Positions 18,237 through 27,514 of a stretch of DNA of 64,000 nucleotides are shown here, one piece after another. Under the pieces are notes generated by a model that did no database searches, was not told the DNA's origin, and saw only the letters and a list, made by a program, of their open reading frames with translations. Source of the stretch: JBGANR01 sp044222225 (GTDB taxonomy: Bacteria > Actinomycetota > Actinomycetes > Mycobacteriales > Mycobacteriaceae); NCBI GenBank assembly GCA_044222225.1, contig JBGANR010000001.1, forward strand, positions 1 to 64,000. The letters are read 5' to 3'. The position numbers and the translations under genes are program-made. Every line of letters starts with the position of its first letter. The stretch's first letter is position 1.

Positions 18237-19034
18237 ATGGAGCCTTCGACGGGTGGGAGCACGGGCTACACCTGGGACCCGGATCAGTACGCCCGGTACG
18301 CCGGTGAGCGCGGCCGTCCGATCCGCGAGTTGCTGGCCCGGCTGCCCGGCGCCGCCGGCGTGCGGACCGTCGTCGACCTCGGTTGCGGCAGCGGCCAGCT
18401 GACGCGGCTACTCGGCGAGCGCTACCCGGACGCCGCAGTGACGGGCGTCGACTCGTCGGCCGACTTCCTCACCGCCGCGTCCGACCTGCCCCCGAACGTC
18501 CGCCTGACGGCCGGTGACATCGTCGAGGCCGACGCGCGCGGCGTCGACCTGCTCGTCTCCAATGCGGCGTTCCACTGGGTGCCGGAGCACCGGGAGCTGC
18601 TGCGGCGCTGGGCCGGCGAACTGCCGCGCGGCGGCGTCCTCGCCTTCCAGGTGCCGGGCAATTTCCGGGAGCCCTCGCACGTCCTGCTCAGGGAGGTCGC
18701 CGACGATCCGCGGTGGCGGGACGCGCTCGCCGACGCGCTGCCCGGCCCGGACGCGGTCGATTCGGCCGCCGGTTACGCCCGGCTGCTGCTGGCCTGCGGG
18801 CTCGTCCCGGACGCCTGGGAGACGACGTACGCCCACGTCATGCCCGGTGCGGATCCGGTGCTCGACTGGATCCGCGGCGCGGCGCTGCGTCCGGTGCTCG
18901 ATCTGCTGGACGCCGACGCGGCGGCTGACTTCGAGGCCGGGTACGGCGCCCGGCTGCGGGCCGCCTATCCGGCGACGCCGACCGGGACGGTGTTCCCGTT
19001 CCGCCGCGTCTTCGTCGTCGCGCGCAAGCCCTGA
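18237..19034 (+). CDS. tam: Trans-aconitate 2-methyltransferase-like SAM methyltransferase
   Basis: 265 aa. It has the Tam-type N-terminus (YTWDPDQYARYAGERGRP), the SAM motif VVDLGCGSGQLTRLL and SNAAFHWVPEH. Tam methylates trans-aconitate formed from the TCA intermediate cis-aconitate. It starts 3 nt after the rsmD stop, so the two are cotranscribed. Confidence 0.87.
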   Translation: MEPSTGGSTGYTWDPDQYARYAGERGRPIRELLARLPGAAGVRTVVDLGCGSGQLTRLLGERYPDAAVTGVDSSADFLTAASDLPPNVRLTAGDIVEADARGVDLLVSNAAFHWVPEHRELLRRWAGELPRGGVLAFQVPGNFREPSHVLLREVADDPRWRDALADALPGPDAVDSAAGYARLLLACGLVPDAWETTYAHVMPGADPVLDWIRGAALRPVLDLLDADAAADFEAGYGARLRAAYPATPTGTVFPFRRVFVVARKP

Positions 19035-19046
19035 CGGCCCGCGCGT

Positions 19047-20093
19047 TCAGTCGTGCAGCGCCTCCCGGGTGAGCCGCGCCATCCGCTCGACGGCCTCCCG
19101 GGACTCCGGGCTGATCTCGGTGAAGCTGAGGAAACCGTGCAGCAGCGCGGGCGCTTCGACGAGGGCGGTGTCGACACCTGCGGCCTTGAGGTCGTCGGCG
19201 AGCCGGCGGCCCTCGTCGCGCAGCGGGTCGAATCCGGCCGTGGCGATGATCGTCGGCGGAAACCGGCTGAGGTCGCTCGCGTCGACGTCGTAGAGCGGGT
19301 CGCCGGTGAGCGTCGCGTCGGCGCTGTACAGCTCGGCGAACAGGTCGATCGCCGGCCGGGTCAGGTAGAAGCCGTCGGCGAACGACTCGCGGCTCGCAGT
19401 GCGCGGCGTCGCGTCCACGACCGGGTAGATGAGCACGGCCAGCGCGGGTGCGTGGCCGTGCTGCGGGCCGTGTGCGGAGACGACGGCCGCGAGGTTGCCG
19501 CCCGCGCTGTCGCCGGCGACGGCGATGCGGTCGGGCGCCGCGCCGATCTCCTTCGCGTGCCGGACGGCCCAGCCGAACGCGGCGAGGGCGTCGCGGGCGG
19601 CCGCGGGGAACGGATCTTCGGGCGGGCGACGGTAGGCCACCGACAGCACGCGCGTGGCGGTGAGGCCGGCGAGCACTCGGCAGGCGCCGTCATGGGTATC
19701 GAGGTCGCCGAGCACGAATCCGCCGCCGTGGAAGAACACGATGAGCGGGCCTTCCGGCGCGGACGCCGGGGTGTAGAGCCGGGCGGCGAGCGGGCCGTCG
19801 GCGCCGTCGACGATGAGGTCGCGGGATGCCACCGACGGCTCCGGCGGTGCGGTGAGTGCGGCCGCCCCGCGGACCAACTCGGCGCGGCGACGGTCGACGT
19901 CGCCGGCGGCGGTGATCTCCGATCCGCTGAGCTTCATGCTGCGTAGCAGCAACTGCATGTCGACGGACAACGGCGGGCCGTCGACTTGGACCGGCGGACC
20001 GGCGAGACGCCGTTTCACTCCGTCCGGCAGGGCGAATGTGGCGCGGACGACCGCCCGCTGCAGGCCGGTGGGGAGCGCGAGGAGTACGGACAC
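19047..20093 (-). CDS. Alpha/beta hydrolase, hormone-sensitive-lipase (GDXG) family
   Basis: 348 aa. The oxyanion motif HGGGF and the nucleophile elbow GDSAGGN are characteristic of the HSL/GDXG esterases; the Asp (DPLRDEG) and His (LHGFLSF) of the triad follow. It probably hydrolyses short acyl esters. The gene is single and divergent from coaD with a 44-nt gap that must hold both promoters. Confidence 0.9.
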   Translation of the reverse strand: MSVLLALPTGLQRAVVRATFALPDGVKRRLAGPPVQVDGPPLSVDMQLLLRSMKLSGSEITAAGDVDRRRAELVRGAAALTAPPEPSVASRDLIVDGADGPLAARLYTPASAPEGPLIVFFHGGGFVLGDLDTHDGACRVLAGLTATRVLSVAYRRPPEDPFPAAARDALAAFGWAVRHAKEIGAAPDRIAVAGDSAGGNLAAVVSAHGPQHGHAPALAVLIYPVVDATPRTASRESFADGFYLTRPAIDLFAELYSADATLTGDPLYDVDASDLSRFPPTIIATAGFDPLRDEGRRLADDLKAAGVDTALVEAPALLHGFLSFTEISPESREAVERMARLTREALHD

Positions 20094-20137
20094 GAGACTC
20101 GATGCTAGGCGTCCCGCACCCGGTACGGTGACGTCCC

Positions 20138-20614
20138 ATGACCATCGCCGTGTGCCCCGGATCGTTCGACCCCGTGACGCTCGGGCATCAGTTCGTCTTC
20201 GAGCGGGCCGCCGAGCGTTTCGACGAGCTCGTCGTCGCCGTCGTCGTGAATCCCAACAAGCGCGGGATGTTCGACGTCGACGAGCGCATCGGACTCATCG
20301 GCGAGGTCACCGGTCACCTGCCGAACGTCCGGATCGTCGCCTGGCAGGGGCTGCTCGTGGATCTCACGACGCAGCTCGGCGCATCGACGATCGTCAAGGG
20401 CCTGCGTGGCGGTACGGATTTCGAGTACGAGCTGCCGATGGCGTATATGAATCGCGACCTGACCGGTGTCGAGACGATGTTCCTCGCCACCGACCCGCGC
20501 TACGTGCACGTGTCGAGTTCGCTGGTCAAGGAGGTCGCCCGTCTCGGTGGCGACGTCGCGCAGTTCCTGGCCCCGCACGTGCACGAGGCGTTGCTCGCCC
20601 GGCTCACGGACTGA
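20138..20614 (+). CDS. coaD: Phosphopantetheine adenylyltransferase
   Basis: 158 aa. The nucleotidyltransferase T/HxGH-type motif is seen in CPGSFDPVTLGHQ, and VKGLRGGTDFEYE and SSSLVKEVA are typical of CoaD. It catalyses the penultimate step of coenzyme A synthesis. Confidence 0.97.
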   Translation: MTIAVCPGSFDPVTLGHQFVFERAAERFDELVVAVVVNPNKRGMFDVDERIGLIGEVTGHLPNVRIVAWQGLLVDLTTQLGASTIVKGLRGGTDFEYELPMAYMNRDLTGVETMFLATDPRYVHVSSSLVKEVARLGGDVAQFLAPHVHEALLARLTD

Positions 20615-20730
20615 ACATCGCCCCTCGTGCAACAAGAATCCCATCCGACACACCGGGCGGGGTGACCGAGATCCGGCCCCGGCGTGCGCAGAATGGTCGT
20701 CGAGACATCGGACGAGGGATTGAGGTAACG

Positions 20731-21504
20731 GTGTACCGCGTATTCGAGGCACTTGACGAGCTCGGCGCCATCGTCGAAGAGGCGCGTGGCGTCCCTATGA
20801 CCGCGAACTGTGTCGTTCCACGGGCGGACGTCCTCGACCTCCTCGACGACGTCAAGGACGCCCTGCCCGGCGATCTCGACGACGCGCAGGACGTCCTCGA
20901 CCAGAAGGACACGCTGCTCGGCGACGCGCGCACCCACGCCGAGACGCAGCTGGCGCAGGCCAACTCCGAATCGGAGGCCATGCTCGCTCATGCGAAGGCC
21001 GAGTCGGAGCGCATCCTCGGTGAGGCCAAGGCGCATGCCGATCGGATGGTCGCGGACGCGAAAGCGCATTCCGAGCAGCTGGTCCGCGGCGCGAAGGAGG
21101 AGGCCGACCGCGTCACCGCCGGCGCGCAGCGCGAGTACGACTCGGTCACCGGGCGCGCCCGCGCAGAGGCGGAGCGCCTCGTCGACGCCGGCAACGCCAG
21201 CTACGAGAAGTCGGTGGCCGCCGGCCTCGCCGAGCAGCAGCGGCTGGTCGCCGAGCAGGCGATCGTCGCCGCGGCGCACGCCGAGCACACGCGCGTCGTC
21301 GACGCGGCACACGCCGAGGCCGATCGCCTGCGCGGCGAATGCGATGTCTACGTCGACACCAAGCTCGCCGAGTTCGAAGAGGTGCTGACGGCCACGATGC
21401 GCTCGGTGAACCGTGGCCGGCAGCAGCTGCGTACCGGCTCCGGGCTCACGGACTACTACGACTACGAGCCCTCGGACGAGCCCGCGACGGCCGGCTTCCG
21501 CTGA
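20731..21504 (+). CDS. DivIVA-domain coiled-coil protein, SepIVA-like
   Basis: 257 aa from GTG at 20731. The N-terminal region (VYRVFEALDELGAIVEEARG) is followed by a long coiled coil rich in repeated Ala-Glu-Ala/His-Ala units and a short acidic, Tyr-rich tail (TDYYDYEP). Length, composition and position between coaD and the DUF177-rnc genes match SepIVA of mycobacteria, a DivIVA-family protein tied to septation and cell-envelope growth. The assignment rests on synteny plus coiled-coil character. Confidence 0.82.
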   Translation: MYRVFEALDELGAIVEEARGVPMTANCVVPRADVLDLLDDVKDALPGDLDDAQDVLDQKDTLLGDARTHAETQLAQANSESEAMLAHAKAESERILGEAKAHADRMVADAKAHSEQLVRGAKEEADRVTAGAQREYDSVTGRARAEAERLVDAGNASYEKSVAAGLAEQQRLVAEQAIVAAAHAEHTRVVDAAHAEADRLRGECDVYVDTKLAEFEEVLTATMRSVNRGRQQLRTGSGLTDYYDYEPSDEPATAGFR

Positions 21505-21693
21505 CGCAGGCTCGACTGCCGAGGCGCCGCAACGGGATTCGACCGGATTCCGGGGGTGCGACGCGACGCCGCCGACGGAGTAATGTCGGCGGCGCTCGCG
21601 TCGTCTGCGCGGGCGACGCACGCCGCCGGGGAGCGTGATCGACGAGTGAGACCGGCGATCACGAGTTCGGCGCGAGAAAGGCAGTGTGGCTAG

Positions 21694-22335
21694 GTGGGCA
21701 GCAAGCCGTTCGTCATCGACGTCCGGAGTCTCGGCCGTCGGGCCGGGGAGATGAAGCAGATTCACCGCACGGTGACCTGTCACGACCGGATCGGTGGCGA
21801 CATGGTCGCGATCGTGCCCGAGTCGGCGGTCGACCTCGATCTGCGGCTCCAGTCGGTCACCGAGGGTGTGCTCGTGACGGGCACCGTCAGCGGTGACACC
21901 GAGGGGCAGTGCGCACGGTGTCTCGACGCCGTCAGCGGCACCGTCAACATCTACTTGACGGAGTTGTACGCGTACCCGAACTCGGATACCGACGCGACGA
22001 GCGATTCCGAGGACGTGCACCGCCTCGAGGGCGACGAGATCGACCTCGAGCAGGCCGTCATCGACGCCGTCGGCCTGGAACTGCCGATGTCGCCGACGTG
22101 CCGTCCGGACTGCCACGGGCTGTGCCCGGACTGCGGCGCGAAGCTCGACGACGTCGGGCCCGATCACGGGCACGACAAGATCGATCCTCGCTGGGCGGGC
22201 CTGGTGGCGAAGCTGGAGACCGCGGAGCCGGCCGAGTCGGCGCCCGCCGAGGTGGAGCCGGTGCGTCGGGTGAGCCCGGGATCCGAGGCCGCGCGGGCCG
22301 CCAAGCGGGTGGCCGGGCGAGGCGACCAGGCATGA
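21694..22335 (+). CDS. DUF177 (YceD-like) protein
   Basis: 213 aa from GTG at 21694. It has the YceD/DUF177 pattern with a CARCLD motif and a second Cys cluster, CRPDCHGLCPDCG, which could bind zinc. YceD homologues are linked to 23S rRNA maturation and often precede rpmF. Here rpmF is absent and rnc follows directly with an ATGA overlap. The C-terminal ~40 residues are a basic/Ala-rich extension. Confidence 0.88.
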   Translation: MGSKPFVIDVRSLGRRAGEMKQIHRTVTCHDRIGGDMVAIVPESAVDLDLRLQSVTEGVLVTGTVSGDTEGQCARCLDAVSGTVNIYLTELYAYPNSDTDATSDSEDVHRLEGDEIDLEQAVIDAVGLELPMSPTCRPDCHGLCPDCGAKLDDVGPDHGHDKIDPRWAGLVAKLETAEPAESAPAEVEPVRRVSPGSEAARAAKRVAGRGDQA

Positions 22336-23117
22336 GCACCCGGCGGACGCCGTCGTCCAACACGGCCGAGCTGCTGGCGGCGCTCGGCGTCGAGCTTCCC
22401 CGGGAGCTGCTGACGCTCGCGCTGACGCACCGCTCGTACGCGTATGAGAACGGCAATCTGCCGACCAACGAGCGCCTCGAGTTCCTCGGCGATGCGGTGC
22501 TGGGCATCGCCGTCACCGAGAAGCTGTACGTCGAGCTTCCGGATCGCAGTGAGGGCGACCTCGCGAAGATCCGGGCGAGCGTCGTCAACATGCACGCGCT
22601 GGCCGATATCGCCCGCACGCTCGGGCCGGGCGGCCTCGGGCGGCATCTGCTGCTGGGCAAGGGCGAGGAGATGACGGGCGGGCGGGACAAGCCGTCGATC
22701 CTCGCGGACGGGATGGAGTCGCTGCTCGGCGCGATCCACCTGCAGCACGGCATCGACGTCTCGCGCGAGGTCGTGCTGCGGCTGTTCGCGCCGCTCATCG
22801 AGCTCTCCGCGAAGGCGGGCGCGGCGCTCGACTGGAAGACGTCGCTGCAGGAGCTCGTCGCGTCTCGCGGCTGGACCGCACCCGAGTACGTCGTCGAGGC
22901 CGAAGGGCCGGACCACAACAAGCACTTCCGGGCGACGGTCGTCGTCGACGGGCGCGGCTACGGCAGCGGTGAGGGCGGGGCGAAGAAGATCGCCGAGCAG
23001 CGCGCCGCGGCCGCCGCGTGGCAGGCGATCAGCGACGGCGCGGCCGGTGAGAGTGTCGGCGCGGCAGGGGAGTCCGCTCCCGCCGTGGGCGGGGACGTCG
23101 CCACCGCCGGTGCCTGA
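22332..23117 (+). CDS. rnc: Ribonuclease III
   Basis: 261 aa from ATG at 22332 (ATGA overlap with DUF177). The RNase III signature NERLEFLGDAVLG is followed by the second catalytic Asp/Glu region (LADGMESLLGA) and a C-terminal dsRNA-binding domain (DWKTSLQELV...GGAKKIAEQRAAAAAW). It processes dsRNA, including rRNA precursors. Its last codons overlap the mutM start at 23110, the usual rnc-mutM coupling. Confidence 0.96.
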   Translation: MSTRRTPSSNTAELLAALGVELPRELLTLALTHRSYAYENGNLPTNERLEFLGDAVLGIAVTEKLYVELPDRSEGDLAKIRASVVNMHALADIARTLGPGGLGRHLLLGKGEEMTGGRDKPSILADGMESLLGAIHLQHGIDVSREVVLRLFAPLIELSAKAGAALDWKTSLQELVASRGWTAPEYVVEAEGPDHNKHFRATVVVDGRGYGSGEGGAKKIAEQRAAAAAWQAISDGAAGESVGAAGESAPAVGGDVATAGA

Positions 23118-24267
23118 GCTTCCCGAGGTCGAGGTCGTCCGCCGGGGCCTGCAGACCCACGTCGCGGGACGACGGATCGAGCGTGTCGAGGTGCTGCATC
23201 CGCGGTCGGTCCGGCGGCACGTCGAGGGCGGCGTCGACCTGGCCGGGCGGCTCGCGGGCCGGACGATCGCGGCTGCGGAGCGTCGCGGCAAGTTCCTGTG
23301 GCTGCCGCTGACCGAGCCCGGACTGCGCGACCGCGCGATCGCCGACGGGGTGCCTGTCGACGCCGGTAAGGCGATTGCCGACGTGGCGCTCGCTGATTCC
23401 GGTGAGGCGATTGCGGGCGGGGTGCCAGTCGACGCAGGTGAGGCGATCGTCGCGCATCTCGGCATGAGCGGGCAGATGCTGGTCAACCGCGCCGGCGACC
23501 CGGACCAGAAGCACCTGCGCATCCGCGCGGCACTCGACGACGGCTCGGAGCTGCGCTTCGTCGACCAGCGGACGTTCGGCGGCTGGCAGGTCGCCGAGCT
23601 CGTCCCGGCCGGGTCTGCCGGCGCCGGTGGCCGGGTGGTGCCCGAACCGGTCGCGCACATCGCGCCGGATCCGTTCGAGGCCGACTACGACGTCGAGCAC
23701 GTCGCCCGCCGGCTGCGTGCCAAGCGCACCGAGGTCAAACGCGCGCTGCTCGATCAGACGCTCGTCGCCAGCATCGGCAACATCTACGCCGACGAGGCGC
23801 TCTGGCGGGCGCGGCTGCATTGGGCGTGTCCGACGGACCGGCTGACCCGCGCCAAGGCCATCGCCGTGCTGACGGCCGCTCGGGATGTCATGGCCGATGC
23901 CCTGGAGCAGGGCGGCACGAGTTTCGACTCGCTGTACGTCAATGTCAACGGTGAATCGGGAATGCCAGCGACGGAGAGAAATGTCCCAGGGCGCAGTTTA
24001 CCCCTGAGGGCACCTCGCAGCCCGTATTTCGGGGGCGAGTGTCTTCGGTTGCTCGGTCCGCCAATCCTCTCTCTACCTGCGAAAACATTCGTGAACGCGC
24101 GGAATGTGACCGGGCGTGGCCATGTCAACATCTGTTCGCTTCGTTCGCTGCGGCAGGCGGCTCATGGCCTGGAGCTCGATCGGGTGGCGCGGATGTCGGT
24201 TCCAGATGTGGTTGAGCACCGCCACCGAGGTGGGCTGCGGACGCTGCGAGGTGAGGTTCATGCCTGA
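23110..24267 (+). pseudogene. mutM: Chromosomal mutM (formamidopyrimidine-DNA glycosylase), disrupted
   Basis: From GTG at 23110 the frame encodes MutM: PELPEVEVVRRGL with the catalytic Pro/Glu, LGMSGQML, and the H2TH region KRALLDQTLVASIGNIYADE. Homology runs to about GTSFDSLYVNVNGESG (23961). It then enters unrelated sequence and stops at 24267, so the C-terminal four-Cys zinc finger needed for DNA binding is missing. A matching 3' end lies at 58736-58886. The protein should be inactive. It also contains an unusual 3 x 12-residue repeat (23335-23442). Confidence 0.85.
23335..23442 (+). repeat. Three tandem 36-bp in-frame repeats inside mutM
   Basis: Units 23335-23370, 23371-23406 and 23407-23442 encode AIADGVPVDAGK, AIADVALADSGE and AIAGGVPVDAGE. 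They lie between LPLTEPGLRDR and VAHLGMSGQ, a loop that is short in the other two MutM copies in this window. The repeat lengthens a loop of the N-terminal domain. Confidence 0.85.
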
Positions 24268-25099
24268 GCTTCCTGAGGTTGAGGTTGTGCGTCGGGGACT
24301 CGACGATCACGTTCGTGGCCGGACGATTGCCGCGGCGGCCATCCTTCACCCGAGGGCTGCGCGTCGGCATGTCGCCGGTCCTGAGGATCTCGCAGCGCGG
24401 CTGGTCGGTGCGACGATCACGGGGACTGCGCGTCGCGGCAAGTACCTCTGGTTGGTCCTCGACGACGAGGACGCACTGCTCGCGCATTTGGGGATGAGCG
24501 GGCAGATGCTCATCACCTCGGTGGATGAGGAAGTCGCTGCGCACGAGCGGGCGCGGTTCAGCTTCACCGATGGTGGCAGCGATCTGCGCTTCGATGACCA
24601 GCGCACGTTCGGTCACCTGATGTACGACGAGGGCGGGGCAGTGCTGCCGCTGCCGATCGCCCATATCGCGCGGGATCCGTTCGATCCGCAGTTCGATCAG
24701 GCTGCGGCTGTCGCTCGGATCAAGTCCAAGCGGACCGGGATCAAGCGCGCGTTGCTGGACCAGACGCTGGTCTCGGGCATCGGGAACATCTACGCCGACG
24801 AAGCGCTCTGGGCAGCCAAGGTGCATGGGGAGACTGCTGCATCTGCGTTGAGCAAGCCGAGGATCTCGGCGCTGATCGACGCGGCGCGAGAGGTGATGGC
24901 CGCGGCGCTTGCCCAGGGCGGGACGTCGTTTGATTCCCTCTATGTCGACGTGGCCGGCAGCAGTGGATATTTCGAGCGCTCTCTGCACGCTTATGGGCGT
25001 GAGGGTGAGCCGTGCGATCGCTGCGGCACGCCCATCGTGCGGGAGCAGTTCATGAACCGCTCGAGCCACTTCTGCCCCGGCTGCCAACGAAAACGCTAG
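24260..25099 (+). CDS. mutM: Complete second MutM (formamidopyrimidine-DNA glycosylase)
   Basis: 279 aa from ATG at 24260, with all MutM parts: PELPEVEVVRRGL, LGMSGQML, KRALLDQTLVSGIGNIYADE, and an intact zinc finger (CDRCGTPIVRE...FCPGCQRKR). MutM excises 8-oxoguanine and other oxidised purines. It lies 299 bp after the break in the chromosomal copy and is far closer to the third copy (59,070) than to the chromosomal one, so it came in with the island and probably replaces the lost function. Confidence 0.93.
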   Translation: MPELPEVEVVRRGLDDHVRGRTIAAAAILHPRAARRHVAGPEDLAARLVGATITGTARRGKYLWLVLDDEDALLAHLGMSGQMLITSVDEEVAAHERARFSFTDGGSDLRFDDQRTFGHLMYDEGGAVLPLPIAHIARDPFDPQFDQAAAVARIKSKRTGIKRALLDQTLVSGIGNIYADEALWAAKVHGETAASALSKPRISALIDAAREVMAAALAQGGTSFDSLYVDVAGSSGYFERSLHAYGREGEPCDRCGTPIVREQFMNRSSHFCPGCQRKR

Positions 25100-25264
25100 C
25101 TCGGCGATGAACGGCCGCCGGCCCTGTGATTGCGTGGAGCTACGGTCACACAGCGACGCCCTCTGTCGCGTCGACGCCTGCCTGCTTCTCAATCCGTTGC
25201 GATGACCCACATGCCTGGCTACCGGTGCCTTGTGCCCAATCGTCTCTGGACCTGATCATCACAT

Positions 25265-25510
25265 GTGTCGACGACCCTATCCCGACCTCGTTGTGCAGGT
25301 ACCGGGGCCCGATTCCGTTGTCTGATTGGTACACCCCGTTGGACGGTCCACGTCGTCGACCACGGCCAGACCGCGGCACCGGGTCCCGACCGCGGCGAGA
25401 TGCTCGAGGAGCTCGAGGCATTGCTCAAGCGGGCGGGTGAGCACGCGCGCGAGCTGCGGCTGGCCGTGTGGGCACGGCATACGATCGAGGAGAGGAGGAG
25501 ACCACGATGA
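25265..25510 (+). CDS. Small hypothetical protein, possibly chimeric
   Basis: An 81-aa frame whose TGA overlaps the next start (ATGA at 25507), suggesting coupling. The C-terminal half (GEMLEELEALLKRAGEHARELRL) is a plausible charged helix. The N-terminal part spans the 18-bp repeat at 25331-25348 and looks like unrelated sequence joined to a gene fragment. I do not recognise a family. Confidence 0.35.
   Translation: MSTTLSRPRCAGTGARFRCLIGTPRWTVHVVDHGQTAAPGPDRGEMLEELEALLKRAGEHARELRLAVWARHTIEERRRPR
25331..25348. repeat. 18-bp direct repeat, copy 1
   Basis: ACACCCCGTTGGACGGTC occurs here and at 59999-60016, about 34.7 kb apart, each time just downstream of a complete mutM copy. Flanking sequences differ. 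It is a candidate recombination or attachment core for the island. Confidence 0.55.
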
Positions 25511-26148
25511 AGACCTACCGCTCGGTCGAGCCCGGCACCCGCCTGGGCTTCTCGCACACGACGCCGGCCTACGTCGTCGACGACCTCTCCATGCTGCACG
25601 GCCCGGCGTCGGGCACGGTGACTCTTCCCGTCCACATCGACTGGACGCCCGCGTCGACCTACGACCTCGCAGACCCCGCGCGGGTGCGGACGATGATCGA
25701 GACGGTGCTTCGGGAAGCGGGCAGCGAGGCCGGGGTCGCCGAGTGGATTGACCGCGGTCTCCTCGTCGAGCACTGGCCGCGGCTCGGCCTGCCGGCCTTC
25801 GTCCGCGAGGCATGGGAGGCCGCTCATCCAGAGTTGGGTCGAGGTCGACCGTACGCGCCCTCGTTCGTCGTCGCCGACTCCCTCGATAGTCTCCACGGGC
25901 CGGCCACCGGCAAGGTGACCCTGCCGAACCGGCTGATGTGGAACCCGTCCCGGCCGTTCGACCTCGCCGACGACGGCCGCCGTCGCTCGCTCATCAGGAT
26001 CGTGCTCCGGGAAGCCCGCACCCAGGAGGACCTCGCTGACCATCTCGACCGCGACAGCCTGGTCTCGCTCTGGCCGTCCCTCGGTCTCCCGGAGGCGATC
26101 GCGGCGTCGTGGGAGGCGAGGTTTCCGGAACTGACGAGGGCGACGTGA
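25507..26148 (+). CDS. Two-repeat small-domain protein, possible abortive-infection/TA partner
   Basis: 213 aa from ATG at 25507 (GAGGAG site). It is a tandem duplication of a ~95-residue domain: both halves contain a DDLS/DSLDxLHGPAxGxVTLP element, then a [DN]PARVR/DDGRRRSLIRIVLREA helix and LWP[SR]LGLP...WEA.FPEL. A single-domain homologue lies at 61023-61337. I associate this domain with genes upstream of AbiEii-type nucleotidyltransferases in actinobacteria, but no nucleotidyltransferase follows here, so function stays open. The stop overlaps the next gene (GTGA). Confidence 0.6.
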   Translation: MKTYRSVEPGTRLGFSHTTPAYVVDDLSMLHGPASGTVTLPVHIDWTPASTYDLADPARVRTMIETVLREAGSEAGVAEWIDRGLLVEHWPRLGLPAFVREAWEAAHPELGRGRPYAPSFVVADSLDSLHGPATGKVTLPNRLMWNPSRPFDLADDGRRRSLIRIVLREARTQEDLADHLDRDSLVSLWPSLGLPEAIAASWEARFPELTRAT

Positions 26149-26456
26149 GCCTCCTTGTCGATGAGTACCCCGAGGCCCTGCAGCTCCCCGCCGACCCGAC
26201 TATCAAGGTTGCTGACGGCCTCGACGAACGCCTGGGCTGGCAGCTGCCGGCCGGTCGGGTCGGGACCGTCAACCGGCTCCACGTCGAGCATGCGGCGATC
26301 CGAGGGCGCACGACCATCATGTTGAGGATCTCGGCGGAGCCGAGCTCGAGCGTCCGTCCCATTGACGTTCATGGTTCGACGGTCGAGTGCGCGCCGCAGG
26401 CACGCAGGCGACGCCTGAGTGACCGAACCGAGTTCGGTGTCACAGCCCGCCGATAG
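26145..26456 (+). CDS. Hypothetical protein coupled to the repeat-domain gene
   Basis: 103 aa from GTG at 26145, overlapping the preceding stop. The conserved part is DEYPEALQ...RVADGLDERLGWQL.AGRVG, shared with the protein at 61334-61570. The two C-termini differ after ISAE. I recognise no family; the repeated coupling with the upstream gene suggests a functional pair, or a degraded partner gene. Confidence 0.5.
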   Translation: MSLLVDEYPEALQLPADPTIKVADGLDERLGWQLPAGRVGTVNRLHVEHAAIRGRTTIMLRISAEPSSSVRPIDVHGSTVECAPQARRRRLSDRTEFGVTARR

Positions 26457-26520
26457 GATTGAGCGGCTGGCTCGGGCGCTCGTCCGGGCTTCGATATCCG
26501 CCCTCAGAACGTCAAGAAGG

Positions 26521-27440
26521 ATGCACGCTTTGCCGAACAAGGCCATCGATCACGCACGGATCGCTTCGCTCATCTGGGGCATCGCAGATGATGTGCTCCG
26601 TGACCTCTACGTCCGCGGGAAGTACCGTGACGTGATCCTGCCCTTCACCGTCCTGCGCAGGCTCGACAGCGTCCTTGGGCCGACCCGCGACGCAGTGATG
26701 GCGATGAAGAAGATGCTCGACGAGGCCAGCATCGCAGACCAGGATGCGCCGCTCAGAGACGCGGCGAAGCAGGACTTTTACAACACGTCGGGTTTCTCCC
26801 TGCGGGACCTGCGCCACGTGTCGAACTCCACGCGCCTGCGGCAGAACTTCGAGGCCTACCTGGATGGGTTCTCACCCAACGTGCAGGAGATCATCGACAA
26901 CTTCGAGTTTCGCAATCAGCTGCCACGCCTGACCAAGGCTGATGCACTCGGCGCATTGATCGAAAAGTTCCTCGCCCCCGACCTCGACCTCTCGCCGGTG
27001 GGTCTCGATAACCACGGGATGGGCACCGTCTTTGAAGAACTCGTGCGCCGTTTCAACGAGGAGAACAACGAGGAGGCCGGTGAGCACTGGACTCCCCGCG
27101 ACGCGGTGCGGCTGATGACCAGGCTCATGTTCGAGCCGATCGCTGATGAAATCCCGTCCGGGACGTACCGCCTCTACGACGGTGCGATGGGCACCGGCGG
27201 CATGCTCACCGTCGCTGAGGAGACGCTGAAGCATCTGACCGAGTCATCTGGGAAGAAGGTTTCCACTCACCTCTACGGCCAGGAGATCAACGCCGAGACC
27301 TACGCCATCGCGAAGGCGGACCTGATCCTCAAGGGCGACGGCAAGGCGGCCGACAACATCGTCGGCGGCCCGGAGTACTCGACCCTCTCGAACGACGCGT
27401 TCGCCGGGCAGGAGTTCGACTTCATGCTCTCGAACCCGCC
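26521..27440 (+). pseudogene. hsdM: Type I restriction-modification DNA methyltransferase, 5' part (split)
   Basis: About 306 codons of an N6-adenine methyltransferase subunit: LIWGIADDVLRDLYVRGKYR at the N-terminus, GEHWTPRDAVRLM and DGAMGTGGML (SAM motif I), then FDFMLSNPP, where the reading frame runs into foreign DNA at 27441. Start could be ATG 26521 or TTG 26530 (AAGAAGG at 26513 fits the latter better). The 3' part resumes at 44621. Joining 27440 to 44621 restores NPPYGKSW in frame and gives a full-length (~659-aa) HsdM. Confidence 0.93.
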
Positions 27441-27441
27441 C

Positions 27442-27464
27442 TTCCGTAAAATGTCGGCGTGTTG
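27442..27464. repeat. Left terminal inverted repeat of the Tn554-like element
   Basis: TTCCGTA (27442-27448), 9 nt, then CGTGTTG (27458-27464). The same two blocks, 11 nt apart, occur in reverse complement at the right end (44591-44615). Confidence 0.75.
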
Positions 27465-27514
27465 TGGCAGTGTGTGTTGCTGTGGAGCAGCACGGAGGGA
27501 CACACGCATGGCGG

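Noticed and set aside
24060..24110. GCGAAAAC-containing stretch resembling the mutM 3' end between the broken and second mutM
   Set aside because: Only an 8-base exact match to the mutM tail (58,857 region); flanks do not align, so a real remnant cannot be claimed.
26145..26456. AbiEii-type nucleotidyltransferase toxin
   Set aside because: The upstream domain gene suggested it, but no GSxxxxxDxD motif is present in this or the 61334 protein.
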